Origin: Gammaproteobacteria bacterium
GTDB taxonomy: Bacteria; Pseudomonadota; Gammaproteobacteria; UBA6429; Thiohalophilaceae
Length of the DNA: 64,000 nt
Reading direction: 5' to 3'
NCBI GenBank assembly: GCA_029880855.1
Contig: JAOUNS010000004.1
Coordinates: forward strand, 124,001 to 188,000
Positions 27,714 to 36,488 of this stretch are shown one piece after another. The position numbers were made by a program, and so were the translations under genes. The notes beneath the pieces are model-generated. The model was not told the DNA's origin and did not search any database. It was given only the letters and a program-made list of their open reading frames with translations. Every line of letters starts with the position of its first letter. Within the stretch, counting starts at the first letter, position 1.

Positions 27714-28046
27714 ATGAAACACACAAAACACGCTGTCCTGATCACTGCGCTGACGTGCCTGCTCCCGCTCAGCAGTCAGGCGATTGAAACGTTCACCATC
27801 AATATCAAGGACCACAAGTTTGACCCTGCCGAGATCACCATCCCGGCCAACACCAAGGTCAAGTTGCTGGTACAAAACAATGACGCCACCCCTGAAGAAT
27901 TTGAAAGTTATGAGCTGCACCGTGAAAAAATCATTCGCGGCAACAGCAAGGCGATCATTTTTGTCGGTCCGCTGGAACCGGGGCGCTACAACTTCTTCGG
28001 CGAGTTCAATCCAAAAACCGCCCAGGGTTTTATTAACGTTAAATAA
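27714..28046 (+). CDS. Secreted EfeO-like cupredoxin-domain protein
   Basis: 110 residues from the ATG at 27714, which has a GCGGAG ribosome-binding site. A signal peptide ends about residue 22 (LLPLSSQA). The mature part is a cupredoxin fold of the EfeO N-domain type: KDHKFDPAEITIPANTKV and VGPLEPGRYNFFGEF. The type-1 copper ligands are missing: where plastocyanins have Cys-His, this has Gly and Asn, as in iron-uptake cupredoxins. Likely helps pass iron to the FTR1 permease encoded 30 nt downstream. Confidence 0.88.
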   Translation: MKHTKHAVLITALTCLLPLSSQAIETFTINIKDHKFDPAEITIPANTKVKLLVQNNDATPEEFESYELHREKIIRGNSKAIIFVGPLEPGRYNFFGEFNPKTAQGFINVK

Positions 28047-28076
28047 CAGAAATACGCAGGAAAGAGGAATACAGAT

Positions 28077-29636
28077 ATGTTGGGAACCGCGATTATTGTC
28101 TTTCGGGAAGTTCTGGAAGCTGCATTGATCATCACCCTGGTATTGGCCGCCACCAGAGGCATTGCCGGAAGACATCGCTGGGTAAGCGGCGGGCTGGTTG
28201 CCGGATTGGCGTTGGCAGGGCTGGTTGCCTTGCTGGCTGAACAGATCAGTATGCTGGCAGATGGTCTGGGCCAGGAGTTGTTTAACGCCGCCATCCTCTT
28301 CACCGCGGTATTGATGCTCGGCTGGCATAACATCTGGATGAAACAACATGCCCGTGAACTGGTGGCACAGATTAAATCCACCAGTCAGGCTATCCAACTC
28401 GGTGAACAATCCATGCTGGTGATAGCCGGCATTATCGGCCTGGCTATTTTGCGTGAAGGTGCGGAAGTGGTGCTCTTTATGCACGGTATGCTGGCCATGG
28501 GGAATAACACCGCCGGTATGGCCATGGGCGGCCTGCTCGGTCTGGGACTGGGCATCGGTGTCGGCGCCCTGCTCTATTTTGGTTTACTGCGCATCCCCAC
28601 CCGTCATCTGTTCCAGGCCACCGGCATCATGATCCTTTTGCTTGCCGCCGGACTCGCGTCCCAGGCCGCCGCCTATCTGGTGCAGGCCGATATCCTGCCA
28701 TCCCTGGGCGGCGCCCTGTGGGATACTTCATGGCTCATCTCGGATCAAAGCATCGTGGGTAACGTATTACACATTCTGGTGGGGTATACCGCCCATCCCA
28801 TGGGCATACAGTTGGTCTTTTATTTTGTAACACTTTTGATTATTGGAGGATTGATGTACCTGGTCGGAAAAGAAAAACCCGTAACCCTGCAAACCGCAGG
28901 CACCCTTGCCACGGCTGTGTTTGCGTTGCTGCTGCTGCCTGCAATCAATAATGATGCCCATGCCTCGCACAAGGTCTATTCACCCAATGTAGAGCTGGAT
29001 GAAACCGAACTCGAGTTTCGCGGCCATACCACTTTTGATAAAGAAGCCATCAAAGATGATCAGCAAAAGTACATCATTGAATACGGCCACGGTATGACGG
29101 ATTACTGGTTTACCTCTGTTTTCGGTGAAATCGAAAAAGAACAAAGTGGTGAAATGGAATTTGAAGCGGTGGCCTGGGAAAATATTTTCCAGTTGACTGA
29201 GCAGGGTGAATACTTCGTGGATGTGGGTTTCTATGTGGAATATGAATATGCCCTGGAATCCTATAACAACGACAAACTGGAATTGAAACTGTTGCTGGAA
29301 AAAAACAGCGGCAAGTGGGTCAACACCTTCAACGTTGTACTGGAGCGCGAGCTGGGTGGCAATGCGCCCGGCATTACCGAACTGGGCTATGCCTGGCGAA
29401 TCAGCCGTCTGGTGAGCAAAGGCTTCACACCCTCACTGGAAATTTATGGCAACACCGGTGAACTGGGCAAGCCCAATCACAGTGAAGCACAGGACCACCG
29501 TGCCGGTCCGGTGATCAGTGGTGAGTACCACATGGGCGGAACTGACAAGTTCGTTTTTGAAGCAGGTTATCTGTTCGGTCTGACTGACGCGGCGCCGGAA
29601 GGCACCCTGAAGTTTACGCTGGAATATGAGTTCTGA
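28077..29636 (+). CDS. FTR1 iron permease fused to a putative outer-membrane beta-barrel domain
   Basis: 519 residues. The N-terminal about 1-265 is an EfeU/FTR1-type permease with both REXXE-type iron motifs: REVLE at 10-14 and REGAE at 126-130, and about seven helices. The region 272-296 then reads like a second signal peptide (hydrophobic run ending AHA), followed by a beta-rich domain 297-519 that ends in Phe (KFTLEYEF), as barrel proteins do. The ATG at 28854 (Met260) has GGAGGA 3 nt upstream, so the barrel may also be made separately. Fur-regulated with the upstream cupredoxin. Confidence 0.85.
   Translation: MLGTAIIVFREVLEAALIITLVLAATRGIAGRHRWVSGGLVAGLALAGLVALLAEQISMLADGLGQELFNAAILFTAVLMLGWHNIWMKQHARELVAQIKSTSQAIQLGEQSMLVIAGIIGLAILREGAEVVLFMHGMLAMGNNTAGMAMGGLLGLGLGIGVGALLYFGLLRIPTRHLFQATGIMILLLAAGLASQAAAYLVQADILPSLGGALWDTSWLISDQSIVGNVLHILVGYTAHPMGIQLVFYFVTLLIIGGLMYLVGKEKPVTLQTAGTLATAVFALLLLPAINNDAHASHKVYSPNVELDETELEFRGHTTFDKEAIKDDQQKYIIEYGHGMTDYWFTSVFGEIEKEQSGEMEFEAVAWENIFQLTEQGEYFVDVGFYVEYEYALESYNNDKLELKLLLEKNSGKWVNTFNVVLERELGGNAPGITELGYAWRISRLVSKGFTPSLEIYGNTGELGKPNHSEAQDHRAGPVISGEYHMGGTDKFVFEAGYLFGLTDAAPEGTLKFTLEYEF
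28845..28856 (+). promoter_or_regulatory. Internal ribosome-binding site and start inside the FTR1-barrel frame
   Basis: GGAGGA at 28845-28850, then ATG at 28854-28856 in frame. Starting here would give a 260-residue protein whose first 37 residues form a typical Sec signal peptide cleaved after AHA. The 3-nt spacing is short, so strength is uncertain. Confidence 0.5.
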
Positions 29637-29660
29637 TCAGCACGCCATTCGGCAAGCAAA

Positions 29661-29687
29661 ACGGGGCCGGCCGGCCCCGTTTTTTTT
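29661..29687 (+). terminator. Rho-independent terminator after the iron locus
   Basis: A perfect 20-bp palindrome, ACGGGGCCGG/CCGGCCCCGT, followed by seven T. Preceding AAAA on the left means it may also serve the convergent minus-strand gene. Confidence 0.93.
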
Positions 29688-29699
29688 CGCTATACCTGT

Positions 29700-30230
29700 T
29701 CAGTGATATTTACCGCTAATCACCTTTTTGCCCTTACGACTCTGCGCGTCATAGACAAGATATAACCAGCTGTCATGACTGATCGGTTGAAAGAACACCG
29801 GAAGGGGGCGTACCTTTAAGGTATTGTAGTGTTTCTCGCTGACATACAATTTAATCAACCCCAGCTTCTCATCCTGTCGGTGGTATTTCGGCATACTGTT
29901 GGCGTTTTTTTGCAACTCAGCCAGAAAGGTGGTGAAAAACGGTTCGACGAACTTGTCGAAATTGGGATCGTAGGGGTCGGGTGTCACATGATCAGCAAAT
30001 CGACTGACATAGGTGTAAAACACCTCGCCCTCGGCAGAACGGATATTCAGCGTCATGAGGGCTGTCGGACATGGTCCCGGTCCCACTGAAATCTCCAGAA
30101 TATCTTTCACCTTATAATCTCTGAAATGGAAGGCATGGGATTTGTGGATATGACATTCTCCTTCCGGTTGGTCCGCATAGACCTGCGGGACAGCGATAAT
30201 CAACAGCACAGCAGCAATAATCCGGTTCAT
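29700..30230 (-). CDS. Exported hypothetical protein (176 aa)
   Basis: A signal peptide ends near residue 19 (IIAVPQVYA). The mature protein has two Cys (ECHIHK and GPGPCP), which could form a disulfide, and a beta-rich C-terminal half with YLVYDAQSRKGKKVISG. No family recognised. It is convergent with the FTR1-barrel gene and shares its terminator. Periplasmic by prediction. Confidence 0.75.
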   Translation of the reverse strand: MNRIIAAVLLIIAVPQVYADQPEGECHIHKSHAFHFRDYKVKDILEISVGPGPCPTALMTLNIRSAEGEVFYTYVSRFADHVTPDPYDPNFDKFVEPFFTTFLAELQKNANSMPKYHRQDEKLGLIKLYVSEKHYNTLKVRPLPVFFQPISHDSWLYLVYDAQSRKGKKVISGKYH

Positions 30231-30636
30231 GGTTTTTCCTGAGTCATGGGTGTTCGAAATGACAGGTAATTATAGACAAACCCACCGGTAGATTTCGTGA
30301 ACCACGTGTATATCGGGAAAAACAGGGCTGAATCCCGCCCTGCTTCACTCCAGGACGGCCCCAAAAGCCCCCCGGCAATGATGGCGTGGCTTTAGCGGGA
30401 GAGGTCAATCCGCAGCCGGTACCATTGAGCGCAACGGCATTTGACGGCGTGAAAAGGGGCCGCATACCCAGACCGATGAAAAGTTCAGCGACAGATTTCA
30501 TACAAGCGCTCTTGTTAATTTCTTGCATAGTCCGCATCTAAATCATCAGGTCCATATTTTAACTGATTGATTTTAATTCAATTCGAGTGACCCATGAGGG
30601 AAAGTGTAGATAATTTCGACACTTGTGCAGGATGAA
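30231..30636. other. 406-bp intergenic region
   Basis: A 97-residue minus-strand frame (30244-30537) shows no ribosome-binding site, domain or plausible composition. I see no clear hairpin or repeat either. Probably the 3' untranslated end of the GMC operon plus the promoter of the exported-protein gene. Confidence 0.45.
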
Positions 30637-32313
30637 TCACAGCGAAGTCCTGATTACCTCCGCCACCCGGAAGGCATTGGCATAGATGGTCCAGGTGTAG
30701 GGCACACTGCCACCGGTGGGCATGAAACTCCCGTCAGTGACAAACAGGTTTGGAACATCGTGTACCCGACAGGTTTTATCCAGCACCGAGGTGTTGGGAT
30801 CATTTCCGAATCGGCAACCGCCCGCCACCAGATTGGGCGGTGGCGAACCACTCACACTGCCGCTGATATTTTCCGCGCCCATTTGACGCAAGACCGCTTT
30901 GGCCTTGTCACTCAGATATTCCGCCACCACCAGATCATGATCGTGATAGCCGACCCGAATCTTCGCCACCGGTGTTTGCCACTTGTCTTTCACTGCGCCA
31001 TCCAGCGTGACAAAACAATCATCAGTGGGCAGCCAGTCATTAAACACTTCAAAGCGCAAACTTTGGGCGCGGGTAAATTCTGTTTTGAGTTTTTGTTTTA
31101 ATGCACTGCCCCACAACAGCTTGTCATCCTCATCCCGCTTCAAGCTATTGGCGCGGGCAATGGGATTGGGATGACGCAAGAGCAGATCGATAGTCCCGCC
31201 CTTGAGCCTGCCCAGTTTTTTGTCCTGAATGAAATACCAGTCCTGCAAACCACGATTCACAAACGGGCCGCGTGCTTTTAGCGCCTCACCAAATTTGGCG
31301 TAGGGAAATTCGCCGCCGCCTGTTCCACCGGCGGAAAAGACCAGATTGCGTCCCACCTGGCCGGTATTGTTTCCCAAACCACGCGGGTGTTTTGGTCCTG
31401 TCGACTGCAGCAGCAGGCGTGCGGTTTCGATGGCCTGACAGGCAACCACAAACAGCTTTGCGCGGATCGTTTGCTCCTGCTGTGCGGCATCCACATACAA
31501 CGCCTGTGTCACCTTGCCTTTGGCATCACTCACCAGACGTTGTACCTTGGCGCGAGGAATGATCTGACACTTGCCTGTGGCAACCGCCCGATCCAGCAAG
31601 GCGGCCCGCGCCGAACCCTTGGCCCCGGATGAACAGCCATAACTGCCGCAATAGCCCGAATATTCACAACCCCGTCGTCCGGCATGGGCCTGGGGCAGCA
31701 CTGCACGCGGTGTACGGATCGGATGCAACTGCATGGCCTGACAAGTCTGGTCGATCAATTGACTGATGGGATGTTCAACAGTGGGTGGAAAGGGAAAATT
31801 CGGAGTGGAACGGGGTTCGGCAAAGGGATGTGGCATCACCACACCGGACACACCCACTTCGGATTCCACTTTGGTGTAATAGGGTTCAAGCTCATCATAC
31901 CCGATGGGCCAGTCGACGATATTGGCCCCCTTGATGGGGCCGAACTCACTCAAGAGGCGAAAGTCCTGCGGCTTGAGTCGATAAAAGAAACCGCTCATGA
32001 AATTGGAAGAACCGCCCACCACATTGCCATTCCAGAAATCACTGCCCGATTCACTGGTGGGTGTTGCTGTCCATTTGTACTTACCCTGCGCATCCTTGCC
32101 GTCATAATCCTCAATGACATGCTGTTCATCTTTCAGGCTGGGTGTGTAGACACTGCGCCGGCAACAGGCCAGTTCATCCTTGTAGAAATCCGTTTCCTTC
32201 AGCCACGGACCTTTCTCCAGCACCACCACCTCATAACCGGCACGAGACAACTCCAGCGCCACCGGTGCACCGCCTGCGCCACTGCCGATAATACAAACAT
32301 CGTAATCTTTCAT
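30637..32313 (-). CDS. GMC-family FAD-dependent oxidoreductase
   Basis: 558 residues from the ATG at 32313, where the protein begins MKDYDVCIIGSGAGGAPVALE, the FAD-binding loop; the open frame upstream is spurious. The C-terminal signature PTGGSVPYTWTIYANA is that of gluconate- or sugar-dehydrogenase-like GMC enzymes. It oxidises an alcohol or sugar, probably at the membrane with the coupled partner below. Its ATG overlaps the partner stop by 4 nt (ATGA). No cytochrome c subunit is adjacent. Substrate unknown. Confidence 0.9.
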   Translation of the reverse strand: MKDYDVCIIGSGAGGAPVALELSRAGYEVVVLEKGPWLKETDFYKDELACCRRSVYTPSLKDEQHVIEDYDGKDAQGKYKWTATPTSESGSDFWNGNVVGGSSNFMSGFFYRLKPQDFRLLSEFGPIKGANIVDWPIGYDELEPYYTKVESEVGVSGVVMPHPFAEPRSTPNFPFPPTVEHPISQLIDQTCQAMQLHPIRTPRAVLPQAHAGRRGCEYSGYCGSYGCSSGAKGSARAALLDRAVATGKCQIIPRAKVQRLVSDAKGKVTQALYVDAAQQEQTIRAKLFVVACQAIETARLLLQSTGPKHPRGLGNNTGQVGRNLVFSAGGTGGGEFPYAKFGEALKARGPFVNRGLQDWYFIQDKKLGRLKGGTIDLLLRHPNPIARANSLKRDEDDKLLWGSALKQKLKTEFTRAQSLRFEVFNDWLPTDDCFVTLDGAVKDKWQTPVAKIRVGYHDHDLVVAEYLSDKAKAVLRQMGAENISGSVSGSPPPNLVAGGCRFGNDPNTSVLDKTCRVHDVPNLFVTDGSFMPTGGSVPYTWTIYANAFRVAEVIRTSL

Positions 32314-32960
32314 CCCAGCTCCGGATAACGTTTGTTGCGGGGTGGTTGCGGGAATCCGGGCTGGTGTTCCAGCCACTGCCAGCCGACGCCCTGCGGATTG
32401 CCGCCATAGACCGGATCGGCCAGCAATGCCTCGAATATATATAAGAGTAGATGGGACAACCAGCGCCCGCCGGCTTCGCTGCCGGCCACCTTTTCCACCA
32501 CCTGTTGCTGTTGAAGCGGATTCAATTTGCTGAAGTGTTGACCATGTTGGGCATCCGCCACGCCATCCAGCCATTTGATCCCGTCCAGTAAAAACTGTTT
32601 ATCGTCAGGATCGGTATCCGTTGCCTCCAGCACAAACTTTAAATAATGGACGGCATTGAGATCCCGGGCGGAAGGACCATTGCCGTCGGCAGGGAACAAC
32701 TGCTGCTGCACGGCGGCAAAGGTGATCCAGGGTTGCTGCTGCAATTGTTCAATGGTGGTTTTATTTTCACACCCTTGCAGGGCAGCCATGATGGGCAGGA
32801 CACTGATGACGGCGGCCCCCTTGCACACGGCAGACATAAACGCACGTCGTTCATGCAATAACGTCAATTTGGCGGTCAGCTCGGGGGACAGACTCGTCTC
32901 CCACTCACGAAGAAGTTGTTCAACCGTCTGGTTTGTCTGTGGTTTATTGCACAGCGTCAT
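32310..32960 (-). CDS. Gluconate-dehydrogenase subunit-3-like, twin-arginine-type signal
   Basis: 216 residues from the ATG at 32960. After a 35-residue lead, RRAFMSAVCKGAAVISVL is a twin-arginine-like motif and hydrophobic core, ending in a lipobox-like ALQGC, so a folded, lipid-anchored periplasmic subunit is likely. The mature part matches the gluconate 2-dehydrogenase subunit 3 layout (WLDGVADAQHGQHFSKL). The unusually long n-region is odd. It is translated just before the GMC enzyme with a 4-nt overlap, and would help it fold or be exported. Confidence 0.82.
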   Translation of the reverse strand: MTLCNKPQTNQTVEQLLREWETSLSPELTAKLTLLHERRAFMSAVCKGAAVISVLPIMAALQGCENKTTIEQLQQQPWITFAAVQQQLFPADGNGPSARDLNAVHYLKFVLEATDTDPDDKQFLLDGIKWLDGVADAQHGQHFSKLNPLQQQQVVEKVAGSEAGGRWLSHLLLYIFEALLADPVYGGNPQGVGWQWLEHQPGFPQPPRNKRYPELG

Positions 32961-33045
32961 GGTTTGAATACCTGTTTTTATTCCGGGTTGGCAGGCAACG
33001 ATCTTTCCCATTACAATGCCATAACATAACACAAACAGGCTCGCA

Positions 33046-33972
33046 GTGACCTCACATCCCGCCATCATCACCGCCCGACAATTACAAAAGCACTATGGCA
33101 GCTACGTTGCTGTCGATAATATCGACTTTAACATTACACGAGGCAAGTGTTTTGGCTTTCTCGGACCCAATGGCGCCGGCAAAACCACCACCCTGCGCAT
33201 GATCCTCGGCCTGACGCCACTCTCTGCCGGTGAATTGACTGTCTTTGATCTACCGGTACCGGCACAGGCCCGCGAAGTCAGGCGCCGCATCGGCGCTGTG
33301 CCACAGGCGGACAATCTCGATCCCGATTTCACCGTGGTGGAAAATCTGCGCATGTATGCCCGCTACTTTGGGCTTAAACTCGATGCCGCGCTGGAACAAC
33401 GCATCGACAGGTTATTGCTCTTTGCCAATCTCACTGAACGACGCCATGCCCGCACCGACACCCTGTCCGGTGGCATGCAACGGCGTTTGACCATCGCCCG
33501 CGCCCTGATCAATGACCCGGACCTGATCATCCTCGACGAACCAACCACCGGACTCGATCCCCAGGCCCGCCATGTGATCTGGTCACGCCTGAACGATCTG
33601 CGCGAACAGGGCAAGACCCTGTTACTGACCACGCACTACATGGAAGAAGCGGAACGCCTGTGTGATGAACTGGTGATCATGGACCACGGCAAGATACTGG
33701 ATCAGGGTTCACCGGCTGAATTGATCAAGCGTCATGTGGAACCGGAAGTGATTGAATTGCGGGGTTGTGATGCGCAACTCATCGACACCATTCGCAGCAA
33801 AGTGACCGATTGCCGCATCGAACATCTGGGCACCAGCCTCTACTGCTACACACATAATTCCGGTCCACAACTGGCCTATCTGCGCGATGAACACAAACTG
33901 ACCTTCCTGCATCGCCCTGCCGGACTGGAAGATGTATTTTTGAAACTGACCGGCAGGGAGTTACGCGATTAA
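33046..33972 (+). CDS. ABC exporter ATP-binding protein (DrrA/NodI type)
   Basis: 308 residues starting at a GTG. Walker A GPNGAGKTTT near residue 46, signature LSGGMQRRLTIARAL, Walker B LIILDEPTTGLDP, and the switch His in TTHYMEEAE. A C-terminal extension of about 85 residues is typical of DrrA/NodI-like proteins. It would drive export with the permease encoded 142 bp downstream. Substrate not inferable. Confidence 0.93.
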   Translation: MTSHPAIITARQLQKHYGSYVAVDNIDFNITRGKCFGFLGPNGAGKTTTLRMILGLTPLSAGELTVFDLPVPAQAREVRRRIGAVPQADNLDPDFTVVENLRMYARYFGLKLDAALEQRIDRLLLFANLTERRHARTDTLSGGMQRRLTIARALINDPDLIILDEPTTGLDPQARHVIWSRLNDLREQGKTLLLTTHYMEEAERLCDELVIMDHGKILDQGSPAELIKRHVEPEVIELRGCDAQLIDTIRSKVTDCRIEHLGTSLYCYTHNSGPQLAYLRDEHKLTFLHRPAGLEDVFLKLTGRELRD

Positions 33973-34015
33973 TGGGTACTTCTAACAATAGTCATTGTTT
34001 CGTGAGAGCAAGGAA

Positions 34016-34071
34016 GCACCGCGCACAAAACCGGAGTGTATGGGTAATACATGAGGATTTGAACACGGTGC
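34016..34071. repeat. Imperfect palindrome between ABC exporter genes
   Basis: GCACCGCGCACAAAACC on the left and a reverse complement beginning GCACCGTGTTCAAATCC on the right, meeting around GTGTA/TACAT. It would form a long hairpin in the transcript between the ATPase and permease genes. This looks like an intergenic repeat of the MITE/REP kind. Confidence 0.5.
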
Positions 34072-34114
34072 TGACACCGCCGGCGCGGAATCAGTACATT
34101 ATCAGGAGTTCCCA

Positions 34115-34894
34115 ATGAACTATTGGCAACCCCCCCGCATTCGTCGCTACGCCATCGCCATATGGCATCGCAACGTGCTGGTCTGGAAACGTCTCATCGG
34201 CCCGGCCATGGTACTCAACTTTGGCGAACCGACTCTCTATCTGTTGGGTCTGGGTTACGGCCTCGGCTTCTTCATCGGTGAGATGGGCAACATGTCCTAC
34301 ATCGCCTTCCTCGCCTCGGGAATTGTTGCCTCCTCCGCCATGACCACCGCCAGCTTTGAAGGGATGTATTCCGTCTTTACCCGCATGGTGCCGCAACGCA
34401 CCTATGAAGCCATCATGGCCACCCCTACCGACATCGATGACATCCTGGCCGGCGAGATGCTCTGGTGTGGCACCAAGGCCGCCATCAGCGGCGCCGCGAT
34501 CCTGATCGTTGCCCTGTTCCTTGGTGTAGTGAAAGGCTGGCAAGCCATCCTGGTTATACCTGTCGTCTTCCTGATTGGTCTGTGCTTTGCCGGACCGGCC
34601 ATCGTCATGAGCGCACTGGCAAAAAACTACGACTTCTTCAATTACTACTTTGTCCTGATCATTACGCCCATGTTGATCACCAGCGGTGTCTTTTATCCCA
34701 TCGACACCATGCCACAGACCATGCAGACCCTGGTCCACCTGTTACCCCTTACCCATGCAGTGGAACTGACCCGGCCCCTGATCACCGGGCAGCCCCTGCA
34801 ACAACCGTTGTTGAACATCGCGGTATTAAGCGGCTATGCAGCAGTGAGCTACTACATCGCCGTGGTGATGGTGAGGAAGAAGTTGCTGGTCTAG
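34115..34894 (+). CDS. ABC-2 type exporter permease (NodJ type)
   Basis: 259 residues, about six membrane helices, with the ABC-2 pattern near residue 190 (FYPIDTMPQTMQTLVHLLPLTHAVELTR). It pairs with the ATPase encoded upstream. AGGAG precedes the ATG. It is the last gene before the tail locus. Its exported substrate is unknown; NodIJ-like pairs move lipids or oligosaccharides. Confidence 0.9.
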   Translation: MNYWQPPRIRRYAIAIWHRNVLVWKRLIGPAMVLNFGEPTLYLLGLGYGLGFFIGEMGNMSYIAFLASGIVASSAMTTASFEGMYSVFTRMVPQRTYEAIMATPTDIDDILAGEMLWCGTKAAISGAAILIVALFLGVVKGWQAILVIPVVFLIGLCFAGPAIVMSALAKNYDFFNYYFVLIITPMLITSGVFYPIDTMPQTMQTLVHLLPLTHAVELTRPLITGQPLQQPLLNIAVLSGYAAVSYYIAVVMVRKKLLV

Positions 34895-34907
34895 TGATCA
34901 CACAAGC

Positions 34908-35210
34908 CTATACGCCATGCCCCAGTGCCTTGCGATTGGCAGCGGCAAGCAACGCCGTTCCAATCGCCTGATTATCCTGTTTCATCTCATTCCTGAACGA
35001 TTCGATGGATGCACCGGTCTGCCGTTCAAACAGGGAGTGTTCAATCTGCAGCAACGGCATCCATTCCATGCTGCAACGAAACTCATCGATCAACTCGTCC
35101 GATTGCGGGTCCTTGCCGCGAATCTTCACAAACCAGCGACAACGATGCAGCTTGTTGTCTTTGATGGTCTCACATTCATTGCCCAGCGGGCAGGTCATGA
35201 CGATATCCAT
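34908..35210 (-). CDS. Small phage-associated protein downstream of tail fibre
   Basis: 100 residues. The N-terminus CPLGNECETIKDNKLHRCRW has Cys pairs that may bind metal, followed by a pattern (DEFRCSMEWMPLLQIEHS..RQTGASIESFRNEM) that I associate with small proteins of marine phages. Its start overlaps the fibre stop by 1 nt. A fibre-assembly or attachment role is only a guess from position. Confidence 0.7.
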   Translation of the reverse strand: MDIVMTCPLGNECETIKDNKLHRCRWFVKIRGKDPQSDELIDEFRCSMEWMPLLQIEHSLFERQTGASIESFRNEMKQDNQAIGTALLAAANRKALGHGV

Positions 35211-36487
35211 CAGTCTTTACTCGCAATGATGACGTCGACGTATTGGACTCGAAGGTCTATATTATGTAAGTGCGATCCACCTCCGCCAGCTGCAGAAGCT
35301 TTATCGGGCATATTTGTCTCTGTTCCACCAGCTGCAGTTGACTCCACCAATAAACTCCCTCCGCCTGAACGTGACACTTTAACTCCGTGTGTATGTGAAG
35401 GAATCTCACTTATACTTAATACATGTCCATCAGTCGCTATTCGACTAAAAACAGTCGAAAACGCCACTGAACCGCCATTCACGACAGAACCAGACACAAT
35501 CCTCAACGCTTTGTCATTGTGCGTCACATCCTTGGTCCAGCCGGCCGGTGCCGTCGATTGCTGGAACAACATCCGTGTACCGGATGGAAAGGCATCCACC
35601 CGGTTACCATCGATCAAGCTGCCGCCATTTGTCCCGGCAGCTGATGACAACACCCCGGCTGCGGAAGAAAGATCGGACAGGACCATGTCTATTCCCGCGA
35701 AGGAGGAACCGGCACCCGACACAATCACATTGCCCGTCCCGGCATTGATGATGCGTAACCTGGCAATGGTTCTGTTGCCGGTCAATGTTACCTGGAAGCC
35801 GACCGCATCAATAATTGCTTCTGATGATTCGGCGATCAGTTCGATATCGGGATTAGAGAGTGACAAATTGGCGGCCAGGGTATGTGTCCCATCCAGAAAC
35901 AAGACCTTGCTGCCGGACACCACCGAGACATCATTAAGATCACCGATTGCATGACTCGCTTCACCACTCAACACTTCAGCCGCCGACCCCACAATCAGAT
36001 CCCAGGCCGCGTTGCGGAAACGGCTGTTGGCCCATTTTTGGGTTGCCAGTACCTGGCTGGGGTCTGTGCTGATGGCCACATCCGAGGTGTTGCTGTGCTT
36101 GAACATGACACTGAGATACATGTCACTGACCCCGCCTTCGGCTTCGGTGGCCTTATAGGTATCCGGGTAAGAGGCAACGATAACCAGGTCACCATCTGCA
36201 TCATACAAACCCACTTCCCGGATGGTAAAGCCACCCAGGGATTTGGGCAGAAAACCTTCCACCACCAGCATGGTGGCATCTGCTGGATTGATATAGACAC
36301 GGTTAACAGTGGTGCGTGTGCCCGGGATTTCGTTATTCAATGCTGTCCAGGTAACAGCCGGCGCCACATAGGGAGAGCCACCATCACCGATGGCGACTTC
36401 TGTAATTGACAATGGAATACCCGAAACATTGGCGGCGGCCAGTTTGGCCAGCCCCATATTGGTTACAAGAGAGTAATAAGTAGCCAT
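35210..36487 (-). CDS. Tail fibre protein (gpH-like N-terminus, collar-type tip)
   Basis: 425 residues from the ATG at 36487 (GAAGG upstream). The N-terminal 150 residues follow the P2 gpH/DUF3751 baseplate-attachment pattern (TNMGLAKLAAA, ITEVAIGDGG, GGFTIREVGLYDADGDL). A beta-rich middle follows, then a tail-collar-like tip (MLFQQSTAPAGWTK) with two HxH segments (SHTHG, SHLHN) that in T4 fibres bind iron. It should set target range. No separate fibre chaperone is seen, but the 100-residue gene follows directly. Confidence 0.88.
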   Translation of the reverse strand: MATYYSLVTNMGLAKLAAANVSGIPLSITEVAIGDGGSPYVAPAVTWTALNNEIPGTRTTVNRVYINPADATMLVVEGFLPKSLGGFTIREVGLYDADGDLVIVASYPDTYKATEAEGGVSDMYLSVMFKHSNTSDVAISTDPSQVLATQKWANSRFRNAAWDLIVGSAAEVLSGEASHAIGDLNDVSVVSGSKVLFLDGTHTLAANLSLSNPDIELIAESSEAIIDAVGFQVTLTGNRTIARLRIINAGTGNVIVSGAGSSFAGIDMVLSDLSSAAGVLSSAAGTNGGSLIDGNRVDAFPSGTRMLFQQSTAPAGWTKDVTHNDKALRIVSGSVVNGGSVAFSTVFSRIATDGHVLSISEIPSHTHGVKVSRSGGGSLLVESTAAGGTETNMPDKASAAGGGGSHLHNIDLRVQYVDVIIASKD

Positions 36488-36488
36488 G

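Noticed and set aside
30244-30537. 97-codon minus-strand frame
   Set aside because: No ribosome-binding site, no domain, and composition unlike neighbouring genes.
34917-35954. Long plus-strand open frame (345 codons) across the tail fibre region
   Set aside because: It is antisense to the well-supported fibre gene, has no ribosome-binding site or domain, and has odd composition.
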